This document shows, one piece after another, positions 29,238 to 37,067 of a DNA stretch of 64,000 nt. Source of the stretch: Flavobacterium lipolyticum (GTDB lineage: Bacteria; Bacteroidota; Bacteroidia; Flavobacteriales; Flavobacteriaceae). Numbering within the stretch: the stretch's first letter is position 1; each line of letters begins with the position of its first letter. A program made the position numbers and the translations under genes. The notes below the pieces were generated by a model. That model worked only from the letters and a program-made list of their open reading frames with translations. It was not told the origin of the DNA and ran no database searches. Location: assembly GCF_020905335.1 (NCBI RefSeq), contig NZ_JAJJMN010000001.1, forward strand, positions 3,596,001 through 3,660,000. Direction: 5' to 3'.

Positions 29238-29618
29238 TTAAGCTTTCTTTTTTACCGGAACTTTTGTTTTTAATTTTGCTATAAGATCATCTGCCTCCTG
29301 ATATAGAGAAATCGATCGCAATGATTCTGCATAGCGGTAATAATACTCAGGTTCTAAATCGGTGGTGAGGGCGAAAAGTTCGCGGTACCATTTGGCTGCT
29401 TTGTCCAAATTACATTTGGCGTAAGAGGAGTTTCCTAATTTTTGAAATAAATCAACAGATTTATAGCCTTTTGCTGCAACCCTTTCGTAGGTTTTCATCA
29501 CATCAACATAGGCATATTTATCGCTTACTTTATCGGTTTGATATAATTTTTCGCTTTGAGCGGAGGCACGAATAGAAAACAAAGTCAATAGCATTACAAT
29601 AGCTAGTTTTTCTTTCAT
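29238..29618 (-). CDS. Truncated PorE-like TPR protein (N-terminal part only)
   Basis: A 126-residue protein from the ATG at 29618. The frame opens further up to 29798, but that part is not protein-like and contains the -7 element (29724-29717). After a signal peptide ending ASAQ (about residue 20) come TPR helices: YAYVDVMKTYERVAAKGYKS, LFQKLGNSSYAK, AAKWYRELFALTTDLEPEYY. From memory this is how flavobacterial OmpA-family PorE/gliding-associated proteins begin (TPR, then PD40 propeller, then OmpA). The propeller and OmpA domains are missing. It may be a remnant or a short periplasmic TPR protein. Confidence 0.75.
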   Translation of the reverse strand: MKEKLAIVMLLTLFSIRASAQSEKLYQTDKVSDKYAYVDVMKTYERVAAKGYKSVDLFQKLGNSSYAKCNLDKAAKWYRELFALTTDLEPEYYYRYAESLRSISLYQEADDLIAKLKTKVPVKKKA

Positions 29619-29716
29619 GGAAATAGATTTAAATGGGGACTTGATATTATTTTTATTTTTTTGGAACAATTTAAAAGCAAGAGAATTATTTAATGTTAGC
29701 TGATTGTGTTTTTTTG

Positions 29717-29724
29717 CAAATATA
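29717..29724 (-). promoter_or_regulatory. -7 element of the TPR protein gene
   Basis: TATATTTG on the minus strand, about 100 bp before the ATG at 29618. It excludes the longer frame start at 29798. Confidence 0.5.
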
Positions 29725-29915
29725 TCTAAATCAGTAATATAACATGAGTTTTGGCGATGTTTTTTTGACTTTATCGATAAAATTAGAGTCGAAAACAATG
29801 GTAAAATCTTGTCTGGTAAATAATTTCTTATGGATATAAAAACGTTTAAGGCTTGAAATTATTTTAGTTGCGCTAAAAAATAATCTAACTTTATAAAGAT
29901 TTAGAGAGTGGGAGC

Positions 29916-30380
29916 ATGAGAATGGAAGACTATTTAAATAAAATAAATAATTTACGTCTTGTAGAAAATAGAGTTGGGCTTCCTGTTAATGCTGAGTTGG
30001 AAGAGCTTATTTTAAAAACAGCGTTAGAGAACAGTCAAAGCTATTTTACGCTGGAGATGCTTTTTCAAAAAGCAGACAATACTAGTGTGACATTAAATCC
30101 CGAAACTTTTCAATTTATTGCCAATTGTTGCGGTTTGCTGTTTATGGATGAGAAAGAAACCGGAAATGTTTGTTTTGCGCACAGTCCGGAATTACGACCT
30201 GAGTTTAAACAAAGCTTTACGGCAATTGATGTTTTAGATTTAAGTTATGCTATTTTGCATTCGTCACTTTATAGCGAAGATTTAAAAGTAGGCGAACTAA
30301 AAATTCCTATACCACAAGATGTTGCTGTATTTTGGAAACTAGTTAAAATAGGGAAGGGATTACGAGGGAAAGAAAAGTAA
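29916..30380 (+). CDS. Small protein resembling the C-terminus of type ISP restriction enzymes
   Basis: A 154-residue protein. The C-terminal ~70 residues (IDVLDLSYAILHSSLYSE, KIPIPQDVAVFWKLVKIGK, LRG) resemble the end of type ISP restriction-modification enzymes, where the pattern reads D-I-x-x-Y-x-Y-x-L-L-H-x-x-x-Y then P-x-x-x-D-F-W. The N-terminal part (about 1-80) is helical and unassigned. Methylase and nuclease motifs are absent. It could be a remnant or an independent DNA-binding protein. It lies 63 bp upstream of the pseudo-ABC gene, on the same strand. Confidence 0.6.
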   Translation: MRMEDYLNKINNLRLVENRVGLPVNAELEELILKTALENSQSYFTLEMLFQKADNTSVTLNPETFQFIANCCGLLFMDEKETGNVCFAHSPELRPEFKQSFTAIDVLDLSYAILHSSLYSEDLKVGELKIPIPQDVAVFWKLVKIGKGLRGKEK

Positions 30381-30443
30381 TAAGTAAAAAAGCATCAAGT
30401 GCTGCTTTTGAATTTTAAAGCAAAAGTAAATTTTGAAGTTATA

Positions 30444-31052
30444 ATGAAAATTGTACTAGAAAATAAGGGAATTAAAACAGACACTTATTATGTACCGCCT
30501 TTTGTTTTATATGAAGGTGAAATAGCCGTTTTGTTTTTGAGTAACGAAAAATGGCCTTATGATACAGAAATGTATCTTAAAGACATTTTTTGCGGTAAGA
30601 TAAAACATGAAAATGTTACTTTACATAAAAAAATGACTTTTGTTGATTTCTTTAGGGAATCAAACTTTAGAGGTTATTTTTTTCCCTCGACTGTAAACAG
30701 ATATATTAAAAGACGGGCAGATCTTACGAATCCTTTTCTTGTGAAATTATTTGAAGATAAATATGTTACTAGAAAAACCAGGATGAATCGTCTGGGAGGA
30801 ACCCAGCGAAAGCTGTTGAATTTATATGTGACACTTTCTAAGGCAACAGATATAATATTTGATGTAGTAGGGTTGGATCCTCAAGGGTCTGTGTTAACCT
30901 TTAAAATGGTAGAGGAAACAGTAAAGAATGGAGGATCAGCAATTTTGTTTGATAGCTTTGCTAATACGAAAGAATATGCTTCAAAGTACATTGAACTAGA
31001 ATGGAATAATGGTAGTTTACCAACTAAAAAAGAGGTTGAATTTAACTTTTAA
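30444..31052 (+). CDS. Degenerate ABC-ATPase-like protein lacking Walker A
   Basis: A 202-residue protein from the ATG at 30444; the frame extends to 30399 without protein-like sequence. It follows the ABC ATPase plan: a first strand with GEIAVLFL where the P-loop should come, then a signature-like LGGTQRKLLNLYVTLSKATD, IIFDVVGLDPQG in the Walker B/D-loop position, and ILFDSFANTKE in the H-loop position. The P-loop G-x-x-x-x-G-K-S/T is absent (SNEKWPYDTE instead), and so are the Walker B Glu and the H-loop His. ATP hydrolysis is therefore unlikely. No permease gene is adjacent. Confidence 0.65.
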   Translation: MKIVLENKGIKTDTYYVPPFVLYEGEIAVLFLSNEKWPYDTEMYLKDIFCGKIKHENVTLHKKMTFVDFFRESNFRGYFFPSTVNRYIKRRADLTNPFLVKLFEDKYVTRKTRMNRLGGTQRKLLNLYVTLSKATDIIFDVVGLDPQGSVLTFKMVEETVKNGGSAILFDSFANTKEYASKYIELEWNNGSLPTKKEVEFNF

Positions 31053-31058
31053 ACAAAA

Positions 31059-31085
31059 AAAAGCATCAGCCACGCTGATGCTTTT
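31059..31085. terminator. Bidirectional terminator
   Basis: AAAAGCATCAGC (31059-31070) pairs with GCTGATGCTTTT (31074-31085) around a 3-nt loop, between convergent genes. Confidence 0.85.
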
Positions 31086-31104
31086 CAATTTCAAGTAAAA
31101 ACAA

Positions 31105-31491
31105 TTAGCGACGGAAAGCAGGGCTTTTATTCACTGATTCGTCCATCTTTACAGTTTTTGATTTCTTAGCAGAAACCGTAATTTCATGTTTAGCAACTTT
31201 ACCATTTTCTTTTACTTCCAGGATGTAAGTTCCGGCAGGATATGCCTCTAAACTTAAAGTTTTTGACGTTTCTAACTGGTTTGAAGCAGTTTCTCCTGTG
31301 TAAACCAAATTATTGTTTTCGTCATAGATAGTAAAAACTGATTTCTCAACAGAGTTTAAAGTAAAACTAACTACTTTTCCATTTCCGGTTTTTATATTCA
31401 AAATATAATCCCCTTTTCCATCAAATGCATACGTAAAAATTGTTGTTAAAAATACGGCAACAACTAAGCCCACCTTCGTTAAATTTGTCAT
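31105..31491 (-). CDS. Small secreted beta-sandwich protein, paralogue 1
   Basis: A 128-residue protein with a signal peptide ending TYAF (about residue 23). A single domain (about 25-105) has VVSFTLNSVEKSVFTIYDENN, then Y-T-G-E-T, L-E-A-Y-P-A-G-T-Y-I-L-E-V and H-E-I-T-V. This layout resembles the beta-sandwich of Por sorting domains. The basic tail ends KSPAFRR. It is related to the proteins at 31855 and 32774. It may be a structural or adhesive envelope protein; the function is unknown. Confidence 0.75.
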   Translation of the reverse strand: MTNLTKVGLVVAVFLTTIFTYAFDGKGDYILNIKTGNGKVVSFTLNSVEKSVFTIYDENNNLVYTGETASNQLETSKTLSLEAYPAGTYILEVKENGKVAKHEITVSAKKSKTVKMDESVNKSPAFRR

Positions 31492-31764
31492 TTTTTTTTA
31501 ATTGTTTATTACTATTTTCGAAACGCGTAAAACTACAAATAGAAATCTAATTTTATACAAAAAAGTCACTTTTTTCAATGGCTAAATTGCTGAATTAAAG
31601 ATGTTTCTGTGTTTTATGTGAACTATGTACGTATTTACTGGGATGACGGATGTTTTTATTTTGAGTTTTTTTTTGAGTGTGTAAACTACTCTTTTATAAT
31701 TATTAAGAATATTTTTCTAAAAATATAAAAATCAGTTTTTTGAGATGAGAGAAAGACATAAAAA
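31492..31764. other. Intergenic region without a gene
   Basis: AT-rich upstream region of paralogue 1. The shared upstream motif of paralogues 2 and 3 is not clearly present; only a weak relative (TTTTCGAAACGCG) is seen at about 31515-31527. Confidence 0.4.
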
Positions 31765-31794
31765 AAACAGCTCAATAACGACAAAGAGCTGTTT
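31765..31794 (-). terminator. Terminator of paralogue 2
   Basis: AAACAGCTC (31765-31773) pairs with GAGCTGTTT (31786-31794). For leftward transcripts it ends in a T-run. It is almost identical to the terminator at 32673-32702. Confidence 0.8.
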
Positions 31795-31854
31795 AAAACG
31801 TACTATTTTCACTAACTAAATAAATTCGCTTTTTTGGGTAAGGGGGTAAAATTT

Positions 31855-32262
31855 TTAACGTGCAGCGACACTTGTTTTTTTAGCAGAAAAACCTGCTTTA
31901 TAACTCGATGAAATTGCTTTTCTTGAAAGTACCGTAGTAGCTTCAGTAATAGTAATTTCATGTCTTACTTTTTTGATGTTATCCTCAACTTCCAGAAAGT
32001 AGGTTCCTGCTGGGAGTTCTTCCAGATTAAAAGTTCTCAAAATTCCATCTTTACCTGATGCATTTTCAGTATAAAGTAAGCTACCGTCTTTATCATAAAT
32101 TGTCAGGTTTGCTTTTTGCACTTTGTTAAGGGCAAATGCAATTAGCTTTCCGTTGGCTTTTAATACATGAAGATTAAAATCTTCATTCCCGTCAATTGCA
32201 TATGTACTCATTCCAGTGAAAAGTACTGCACATACTAAACTTAATTTTAAAATCTTTTTCAT
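31855..32262 (-). CDS. Small secreted beta-sandwich protein, paralogue 2
   Basis: A 135-residue protein with signal peptide ending TYAI (about residue 23). The domain has LHVLKANGKLIAFALNKVQK, LTIYDKDGSLLYTENASGKD and LEELPAGTYFLEVEDNIKKV, then H-E-I-T-I and a basic tail ending VAAR. It is close to paralogue 3 along its whole length. Its upstream region (about 32270-32404) and terminator match those of paralogue 3. This points to a tandem duplication of gene plus control region. Confidence 0.8.
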   Translation of the reverse strand: MKKILKLSLVCAVLFTGMSTYAIDGNEDFNLHVLKANGKLIAFALNKVQKANLTIYDKDGSLLYTENASGKDGILRTFNLEELPAGTYFLEVEDNIKKVRHEITITEATTVLSRKAISSSYKAGFSAKKTSVAAR

Positions 32263-32360
32263 GACTTTTAGTTTTTAGATTAATAATTCTAATTATCTGA
32301 TGCTAAATTACTTATGAAATAGTGATTTTCTCACAACTCTGTTTTCTTATTTCTATGCTA

Positions 32361-32404
32361 TATTCTCATTTACGAAACCGTTATAGGTTAAAATTTAAAT
32401 TATT
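32361..32404. promoter_or_regulatory. Shared upstream motif, copy 1
   Basis: About 44 bp containing TATTCTCATTTACGAAACCG and TTATAGGTTAAAATTTAAAT lie about 100 bp before the start of paralogue 2. The AACC-GTTATA-GGTT core is an inverted repeat. Copies 2 and 3 are at 33284-33326 and 33545-33586. Confidence 0.7.
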
Positions 32405-32503
32405 TTAAGTGTTAGTGTTAATTCTGTGATTATATTTTAATGTTTTGATAAAGTTAAGGCAATGTGGTTTTGCCTGTCTTTCTTACAAAATGTGTGTTTT
32501 AGG

Positions 32504-32650
32504 ATTTAACCGCAGGGTGCGTGAAGTTTTTTATCACAAATTACGTGTAGTAACCGCAAAGTTCGCAAGGCTTTATCAATAATAAGCTTTGCGAACTTTG
32601 CGTTTGTATAAAAAAGATATGAAAAAAACTTTGCGCACCTTGCGGTTAAT
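32504..32650. repeat. CGCAAAG-type repeat with facing arms
   Basis: CGCAAAGTTCGCAAGGC faces GCTTTGCGAACTTTGCG, followed by CTTTGCGCACCTTGCGGTTA. It is the same family as the duplicated units at 12571-12974. Confidence 0.8.
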
Positions 32651-32672
32651 CTCGTTAGTTTATAAGCAAAAA

Positions 32673-32702
32673 AAACAGCTCAATAACCACAAAGAGCTGT
32701 TT
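32673..32702 (-). terminator. Terminator of paralogue 3
   Basis: AAACAGCTC (32673-32681) pairs with GAGCTGTTT (32694-32702), with a T-run for leftward transcripts. It is nearly the same sequence as at 31765. Confidence 0.8.
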
Positions 32703-32773
32703 TAAAACAATCACGTTTTTACTTTACTAACTATCTAACCTCATTTTTATACTTTATGAAAGCATAAACTTTT

Positions 32774-33187
32774 TTAACGTACTGCTACGTTTGAATTTTG
32801 AGCAGAGAAATCTGCTTTATAGGTCGATGAAATTGCTTTTGCAGATAATATTGATTTGTCATCTGTAATTGTAATTTCATGTCTAATCTTTTTAACGCTG
32901 TCTTCTACTTCTAAAAAATAGGTTCCTTCCGGAAATTCTTCTAAACTAAAGGTTCTTAAAATTCCTTCTTTACCTGAAGCATTTTCAGTGTAGATTAATG
33001 AACCGTTTTGATCATAAATACTCAAACTGGCTTTTTGCACCTGGTTTAGAGCAAACGTAATTAGCTTTCCATTACCCTTTAATACGTGAAGGTTAAGATT
33101 GTTGTTACCATTTTCATCAATTGCATAAGTGCTTATTCCTGAAAAGAGTGCCGCACAAACTAAACTTAATTTTAAAATGTTTTTCAT
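32774..33187 (-). CDS. Small secreted beta-sandwich protein, paralogue 3
   Basis: A 137-residue protein with signal peptide ending TYAI (about residue 23) and a domain with LHVLKGNGKLITFALNQVQK, LSIYDQNGSLIYTENASGKE and LEEFPEGTYFLEVEDSVKKI. It differs from paralogue 2 mainly in scattered conservative changes and two extra N-terminal Asn residues. It shares that gene's promoter region and terminator. It is probably secreted and may act on the surface. Confidence 0.8.
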   Translation of the reverse strand: MKNILKLSLVCAALFSGISTYAIDENGNNNLNLHVLKGNGKLITFALNQVQKASLSIYDQNGSLIYTENASGKEGILRTFSLEEFPEGTYFLEVEDSVKKIRHEITITDDKSILSAKAISSTYKADFSAQNSNVAVR

Positions 33188-33283
33188 AGCTTTTCGTTTT
33201 AAATGATTCGTTCATTTCTCTGAAGCTAAATTACTTTAGAGCAGGATTTTTTTTCGCAACTCTATTTGCCAATTTATGTGCTG

Positions 33284-33326
33284 TATTCTCATTTACGAAA
33301 CCGTTATAGGTTAAATTTTAAATTAT
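33284..33326. promoter_or_regulatory. Shared upstream motif, copy 2
   Basis: The same motif as at 32361-32404, in the same orientation and at the same distance (about 97 bp) from the start of paralogue 3. Confidence 0.7.
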
Positions 33327-33544
33327 TAGAGGTGTTTTTGTTAATTGTGTTGTTATTTTTCAATGATTTGAAATTTTGGACAATCTCTGAATGTGCCTAT
33401 AATTCTTACATATATATTGTATGCTTATAAAAAGACCCGATTAAATAGGATATATTAAAAAAAAGATTAGAAAAAAAACGAGTATAAAAAAAATACGGGA
33501 ATAATTGTGATTTTGAATTTAGTGTTTTTTGGATTTTTATGATA
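33327..33544. other. Intergenic region without a gene
   Basis: AT-rich, with long A- and T-runs. Parts resemble the upstream blocks of paralogues 2 and 3, as if a further duplication had decayed here. Confidence 0.45.
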
Positions 33545-33586
33545 TATTCTCATTTACGAAACCGTTATAGGTTAAAATATGAATTA
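33545..33586. promoter_or_regulatory. Shared upstream motif, copy 3, before the AraC gene
   Basis: The motif lies 49 bp before the ATG of the AraC regulator (33635), in the same orientation as the other copies, although the gene here points the other way. Confidence 0.65.
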
Positions 33587-33634
33587 TGTTAGGTATTTTT
33601 GTTAAATTCGCTATTATTTTCTAAAAACTTTATC

Positions 33635-34507
33635 ATGAAGACGATTGCCCCTGCTCTTGAAGTGATATCTAATTCTTACGGAAGTTCTTTTACGTATACC
33701 AAACATGCGGAAAAAACGAACAGTAAGGCGCATTTATGGCATTATCATCCCGAAATTGAGTTGGTTTACATCAATGGGGGAGCAGGTAAAAGACAAATAG
33801 GAAGCCATGTTTCGTATTACACCAATGGCAGTTTACTTTTGATAGGGGCCAACCTGCCACATTGTGGTTTTACGAATGAAATGACGGGAAATACAGATGA
33901 AACGGTCATTCATATTAAACCTGAATTTTTGGGCAATGATTTTTTTGTAGCACCCGAAATGAAAAAAGTTCGAAATGTTTTGAATCAGTCAAAAGGAGGA
34001 ATCGCTTTTGGAGGAGAAACGAAGAAAAATGTAGGTAAAAGAATCGAGATGATGGAAAATCAGCTTCCGTTTGAACGTTTACTTACACTTTTAAGTATTT
34101 TGGATGAGTTAGATTCATCAGAAGAATATACAGTACTAAATGCGGATGGTTTTTCGTTAGAATTGCAGACTCAGGATAATGATCGAATGAATGTAATCTT
34201 TAATTATGTGAAAGATCATTTTCAGGAATCAATTGCCATCGATGAAGTTTCGAATCTGATAAGTATGACAACACCTTCTTTTTGTCGTTACTTTAAAAAA
34301 ATCTCTAATAAAACGTTTACTGAGTTTGTAAACGAATACCGTTTGGTACATGCTTCAAAGCTTCTGGCAGAAAAACCTATAAGTATCAATGAAGTTTGTT
34401 ATGAAAGTGGTTTTAATAATTTTAGTCATTTCAGTAAATCTTTTAAACAGTACACCGGTAAAAGTGCATCGCAATACCGCAATGAACATAAAATTGTCAT
34501 TCAGTAA
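33635..34507 (+). CDS. AraC-family regulator with cupin sensor domain
   Basis: A 290-residue protein from the ATG at 33635. The frame extends to 33599, but the start chosen fits the family N-terminus (MKTIAPALEVISNSYGSSF). The cupin domain (about 25-160) has LWHYHPEIELVYI and the loop LIGANLPHCGFTNEM, with His residues that may bind ligand or metal. The C-terminal HTH pair has IDEVSNLISMTTPSFCRYF and ISINEVCYESGFNNFSHFS with FKQYTGKSASQYR. It is divergent from the three secreted paralogues; a shared motif lies before it. Confidence 0.92.
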   Translation: MKTIAPALEVISNSYGSSFTYTKHAEKTNSKAHLWHYHPEIELVYINGGAGKRQIGSHVSYYTNGSLLLIGANLPHCGFTNEMTGNTDETVIHIKPEFLGNDFFVAPEMKKVRNVLNQSKGGIAFGGETKKNVGKRIEMMENQLPFERLLTLLSILDELDSSEEYTVLNADGFSLELQTQDNDRMNVIFNYVKDHFQESIAIDEVSNLISMTTPSFCRYFKKISNKTFTEFVNEYRLVHASKLLAEKPISINEVCYESGFNNFSHFSKSFKQYTGKSASQYRNEHKIVIQ

Positions 34508-34517
34508 AACTTTTGTA

Positions 34518-34860
34518 GTTGCACAGAGACTCACGAAGAAATCACACAGAGACTCGCGAAAAAAAGCACAGAGATACACGAAGTTTTTTAATCTTTTGTG
34601 CATCTCTGCGTATCCTTTGTGTCTCTTTGTGGAATTCTGTTGTTTCACAGAGACTCGCGAAGAAATCGCACAGAGATACACAAAGTTTTTTTAAGTCTTT
34701 GCGAATCTCTGCGTGCCTTTTGTGTCTCTTTGTGGAATTCTGTTGTTGCACAGAGACTCGCGAAAAAAAGCACAGAGATACACGAAGTTTTTTAATCTTT
34801 TGTGTATCTCTGCATATCTTTTGTGCTTCTTTGCGGAATTATATTGTGTCTCTTTGCGGA
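34518..34860. repeat. Three tandem copies of a CACAGAGA repeat
   Basis: Three units of roughly 110 bp begin near 34518, 34647 and 34749. Each starts CACAGAGACTCRCGAA and ends in a facing TTTGTGTCTCTTTG. Within each unit GCACAGAGATACACGAAG pairs with CTTTTGTGNATCTCTGCG, giving a foldback. The frames read across it on both strands are shadows. Confidence 0.85.
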
Positions 34861-34864
34861 ATTT

Positions 34865-36868
34865 CTACTTATTGAAGTTTTCAGCAAAGAAGCCTAACAT
34901 GTATTTATAGAGTTCTATTCTGCTTGGTTCTTTATGAAACCCATGCCCTTCATCGTATTTTACCATATACGGAACTTCAAAACCTTTTGCACGCATCGCT
35001 TTAACGATCTGATCAGATTCATTGATATTTACTCTCGGATCATTTGCTCCCTGTACTACAAATAAAGGTTTTTTGATTTTATCGATCTGAAATATTGGAG
35101 AAACTTCTTTAGCTATTTCAGCCTCCTTCGGATTATCCAAGTCATACCATATTTCTTTTAGTTGCTCTTTGTAAGGCTTCCAGTATTCCGGAAACGAGTT
35201 AAAAAAGGTAAAAATATTGGAAACCCCTACATAATCTACTCCACAGGAATATAAATCGGGTGTTTTTATTAATCCCATTAAAGTAGCGTATCCTCCATGG
35301 CTTCCTCCGTAAATGGCCACTTTACTTTGATCGACCCACCCTTGTTTTATTACATATTTTACTCCATCTTCTACATCATCCATTACTTTTCTTCCAATTT
35401 GTTTATAGCCGGATTCTTGAAATTCTTTCCCATATCCACCGGAAATTCTAAAATTAACTTGTAATGTAGCATATCCTCTACTGGCAAACAATTGTGCTTC
35501 AGCATTAAAACCCCAATCATCTCTAATCGTTTGTGGCCCTCCGTGAGGATTAACAATCAAAGGGACTTTCTTTCCTTCTAAAGCGGCTTTAGGTAATGTT
35601 ATATATCCGTGAATGGTTAAACCGTCCTTGCTTTTAAATTCAATAGGTCTCATTTCAGCCATATCTTCTTCTTTCAGCTGGGGCATAAGGTCATAAAGCA
35701 ATTTTATGTTTTTTGTTTTGGTATCATATTCATAAAACTTTCCATAGAGTTTATCGCTTGTTACGAAAACTAAAAGTTTGCTTTCATTGTTATCCGAAGA
35801 TGCAATTGAGAAATCCTTATCTTTAAATTGTGAGGACAGTTTACTGTAAACCTCTTTATAAAACTTACTTACCGGTATAGTTATTCCTTTTACGCCAGTA
35901 TAGCTAATGTAATCCAGTTCATAGTTTCTGTTTTTACGGGCGGTATTTATGGAGCTTACATCATAAACCGGGTCCGAATAAACTTCTTTAATAATTGTAT
36001 TTTTCTTCAGGTCGTATAATACAATTCTTTCTTTGTCGCTATCAAGGTTGGTCACTACATAGGCTTCATCCTTATTTTTAGAATTATCATTCAGTTCGAT
36101 AATACTGAAGGTATTTTTCCAGTCTGTTGATTGGATAAGGTTAAATTTGCCTGTTTCTAAATCTTTATAGTATGTTTTAGTGGTTACACCATTTTCCAGA
36201 ACGGTATAGCCTCTCATATTTCCTTCTTTATCAAAAAGATAACTATTGATAGGGGTGCTAATGTTTTTATTTTCATAAAGCTGAGTCATCTCTCCGGTAT
36301 TGAAGTTTATTTTGTAGGGTTCAAAGATTTGTTTGTTGTTTTTATTGAGTGTTACAATAACGAATTCAGTGTCCTTGATGATATTAGCGTACCTTAAGGT
36401 TACTCCCTCAAAAGGGGTTAGGTCTTTTACATTTTTACCATCAATATCTACAGCATAAAGATGGTTATTTTCGTTACCTCCTTTATCTTGTGTATAAAAT
36501 AGTCTTTTCTTGTCCAGCCAGCCATAACTTCCAATAAGATCCTCTTTTTCTACAATAGCTTTTGTAATTTTTCCTGTTTTCAGTTCTTTTACATACACAT
36601 GATTTTTTTTGTCTTTATCTTTTTCTTTATAAGACAAGTATTGTCCATCTGGTGAAATTTTGAAAGACGAAGCATTTGGTTTTGCGAAATAATCTTCTAC
36701 CTTGTATTTGAAATTTCCTTTATCAAAAGAGACCATCTTCTCAAGACTTTCTTTGGAAGAAGGCAACGTCGGATCACCCGGTAGTTTTGTCGCAGTACTT
36801 TGCGCATTTGCTGTAATTGCTGATATGACAATACATACAGCAGTTAAGACTTTAAGATTCATATTCAT
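34865..36868 (-). CDS. S9 family prolyl oligopeptidase-type peptidase
   Basis: A 667-residue secreted serine peptidase that probably cleaves small peptides. A signal peptide ends NAQS (about residue 23). A beta-propeller region (about 60-410) with WD-like strands controls access. The alpha/beta-hydrolase domain (about 420-667) has the nucleophile in YGGSHGGYATLMG (near residue 522), Asp in QGANDPRVN and His in YDEGHGFHKEPSR. The length fits the dipeptidyl-peptidase/acylaminoacyl group. A start two codons later (36862) is equally possible. Monocistronic. Confidence 0.93.
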   Translation of the reverse strand: MNMNLKVLTAVCIVISAITANAQSTATKLPGDPTLPSSKESLEKMVSFDKGNFKYKVEDYFAKPNASSFKISPDGQYLSYKEKDKDKKNHVYVKELKTGKITKAIVEKEDLIGSYGWLDKKRLFYTQDKGGNENNHLYAVDIDGKNVKDLTPFEGVTLRYANIIKDTEFVIVTLNKNNKQIFEPYKINFNTGEMTQLYENKNISTPINSYLFDKEGNMRGYTVLENGVTTKTYYKDLETGKFNLIQSTDWKNTFSIIELNDNSKNKDEAYVVTNLDSDKERIVLYDLKKNTIIKEVYSDPVYDVSSINTARKNRNYELDYISYTGVKGITIPVSKFYKEVYSKLSSQFKDKDFSIASSDNNESKLLVFVTSDKLYGKFYEYDTKTKNIKLLYDLMPQLKEEDMAEMRPIEFKSKDGLTIHGYITLPKAALEGKKVPLIVNPHGGPQTIRDDWGFNAEAQLFASRGYATLQVNFRISGGYGKEFQESGYKQIGRKVMDDVEDGVKYVIKQGWVDQSKVAIYGGSHGGYATLMGLIKTPDLYSCGVDYVGVSNIFTFFNSFPEYWKPYKEQLKEIWYDLDNPKEAEIAKEVSPIFQIDKIKKPLFVVQGANDPRVNINESDQIVKAMRAKGFEVPYMVKYDEGHGFHKEPSRIELYKYMLGFFAENFNK

Positions 36869-37067
36869 AATGCATTTGTTTTAAAGTTTAATCGATTCTA
36901 TTTCAGTAAATAAAAAAATGTTGATAGCTTAATTTTTCTTTGGCAAATCTCGGGAACTGACATTAGAATGTAGGTTATCAGACTGTTATATACTGTTAAA
37001 TAGTGTTATCACAGCTTTTATAGTTCCTTGTTAATGTGTAATTTCGAAGTAATTAAAAGAAGATTGT

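Noticed and set aside
29619..29798. 60-residue N-terminal extension of the TPR protein
   Set aside because: It contains the -7 element and precedes an evident signal peptide.
34355..34910. Several 65-118-codon frames in the CACAGAGA repeats
   Set aside because: All are translations of the repeat (words such as HRDSR, LCVSL recur) on both strands.
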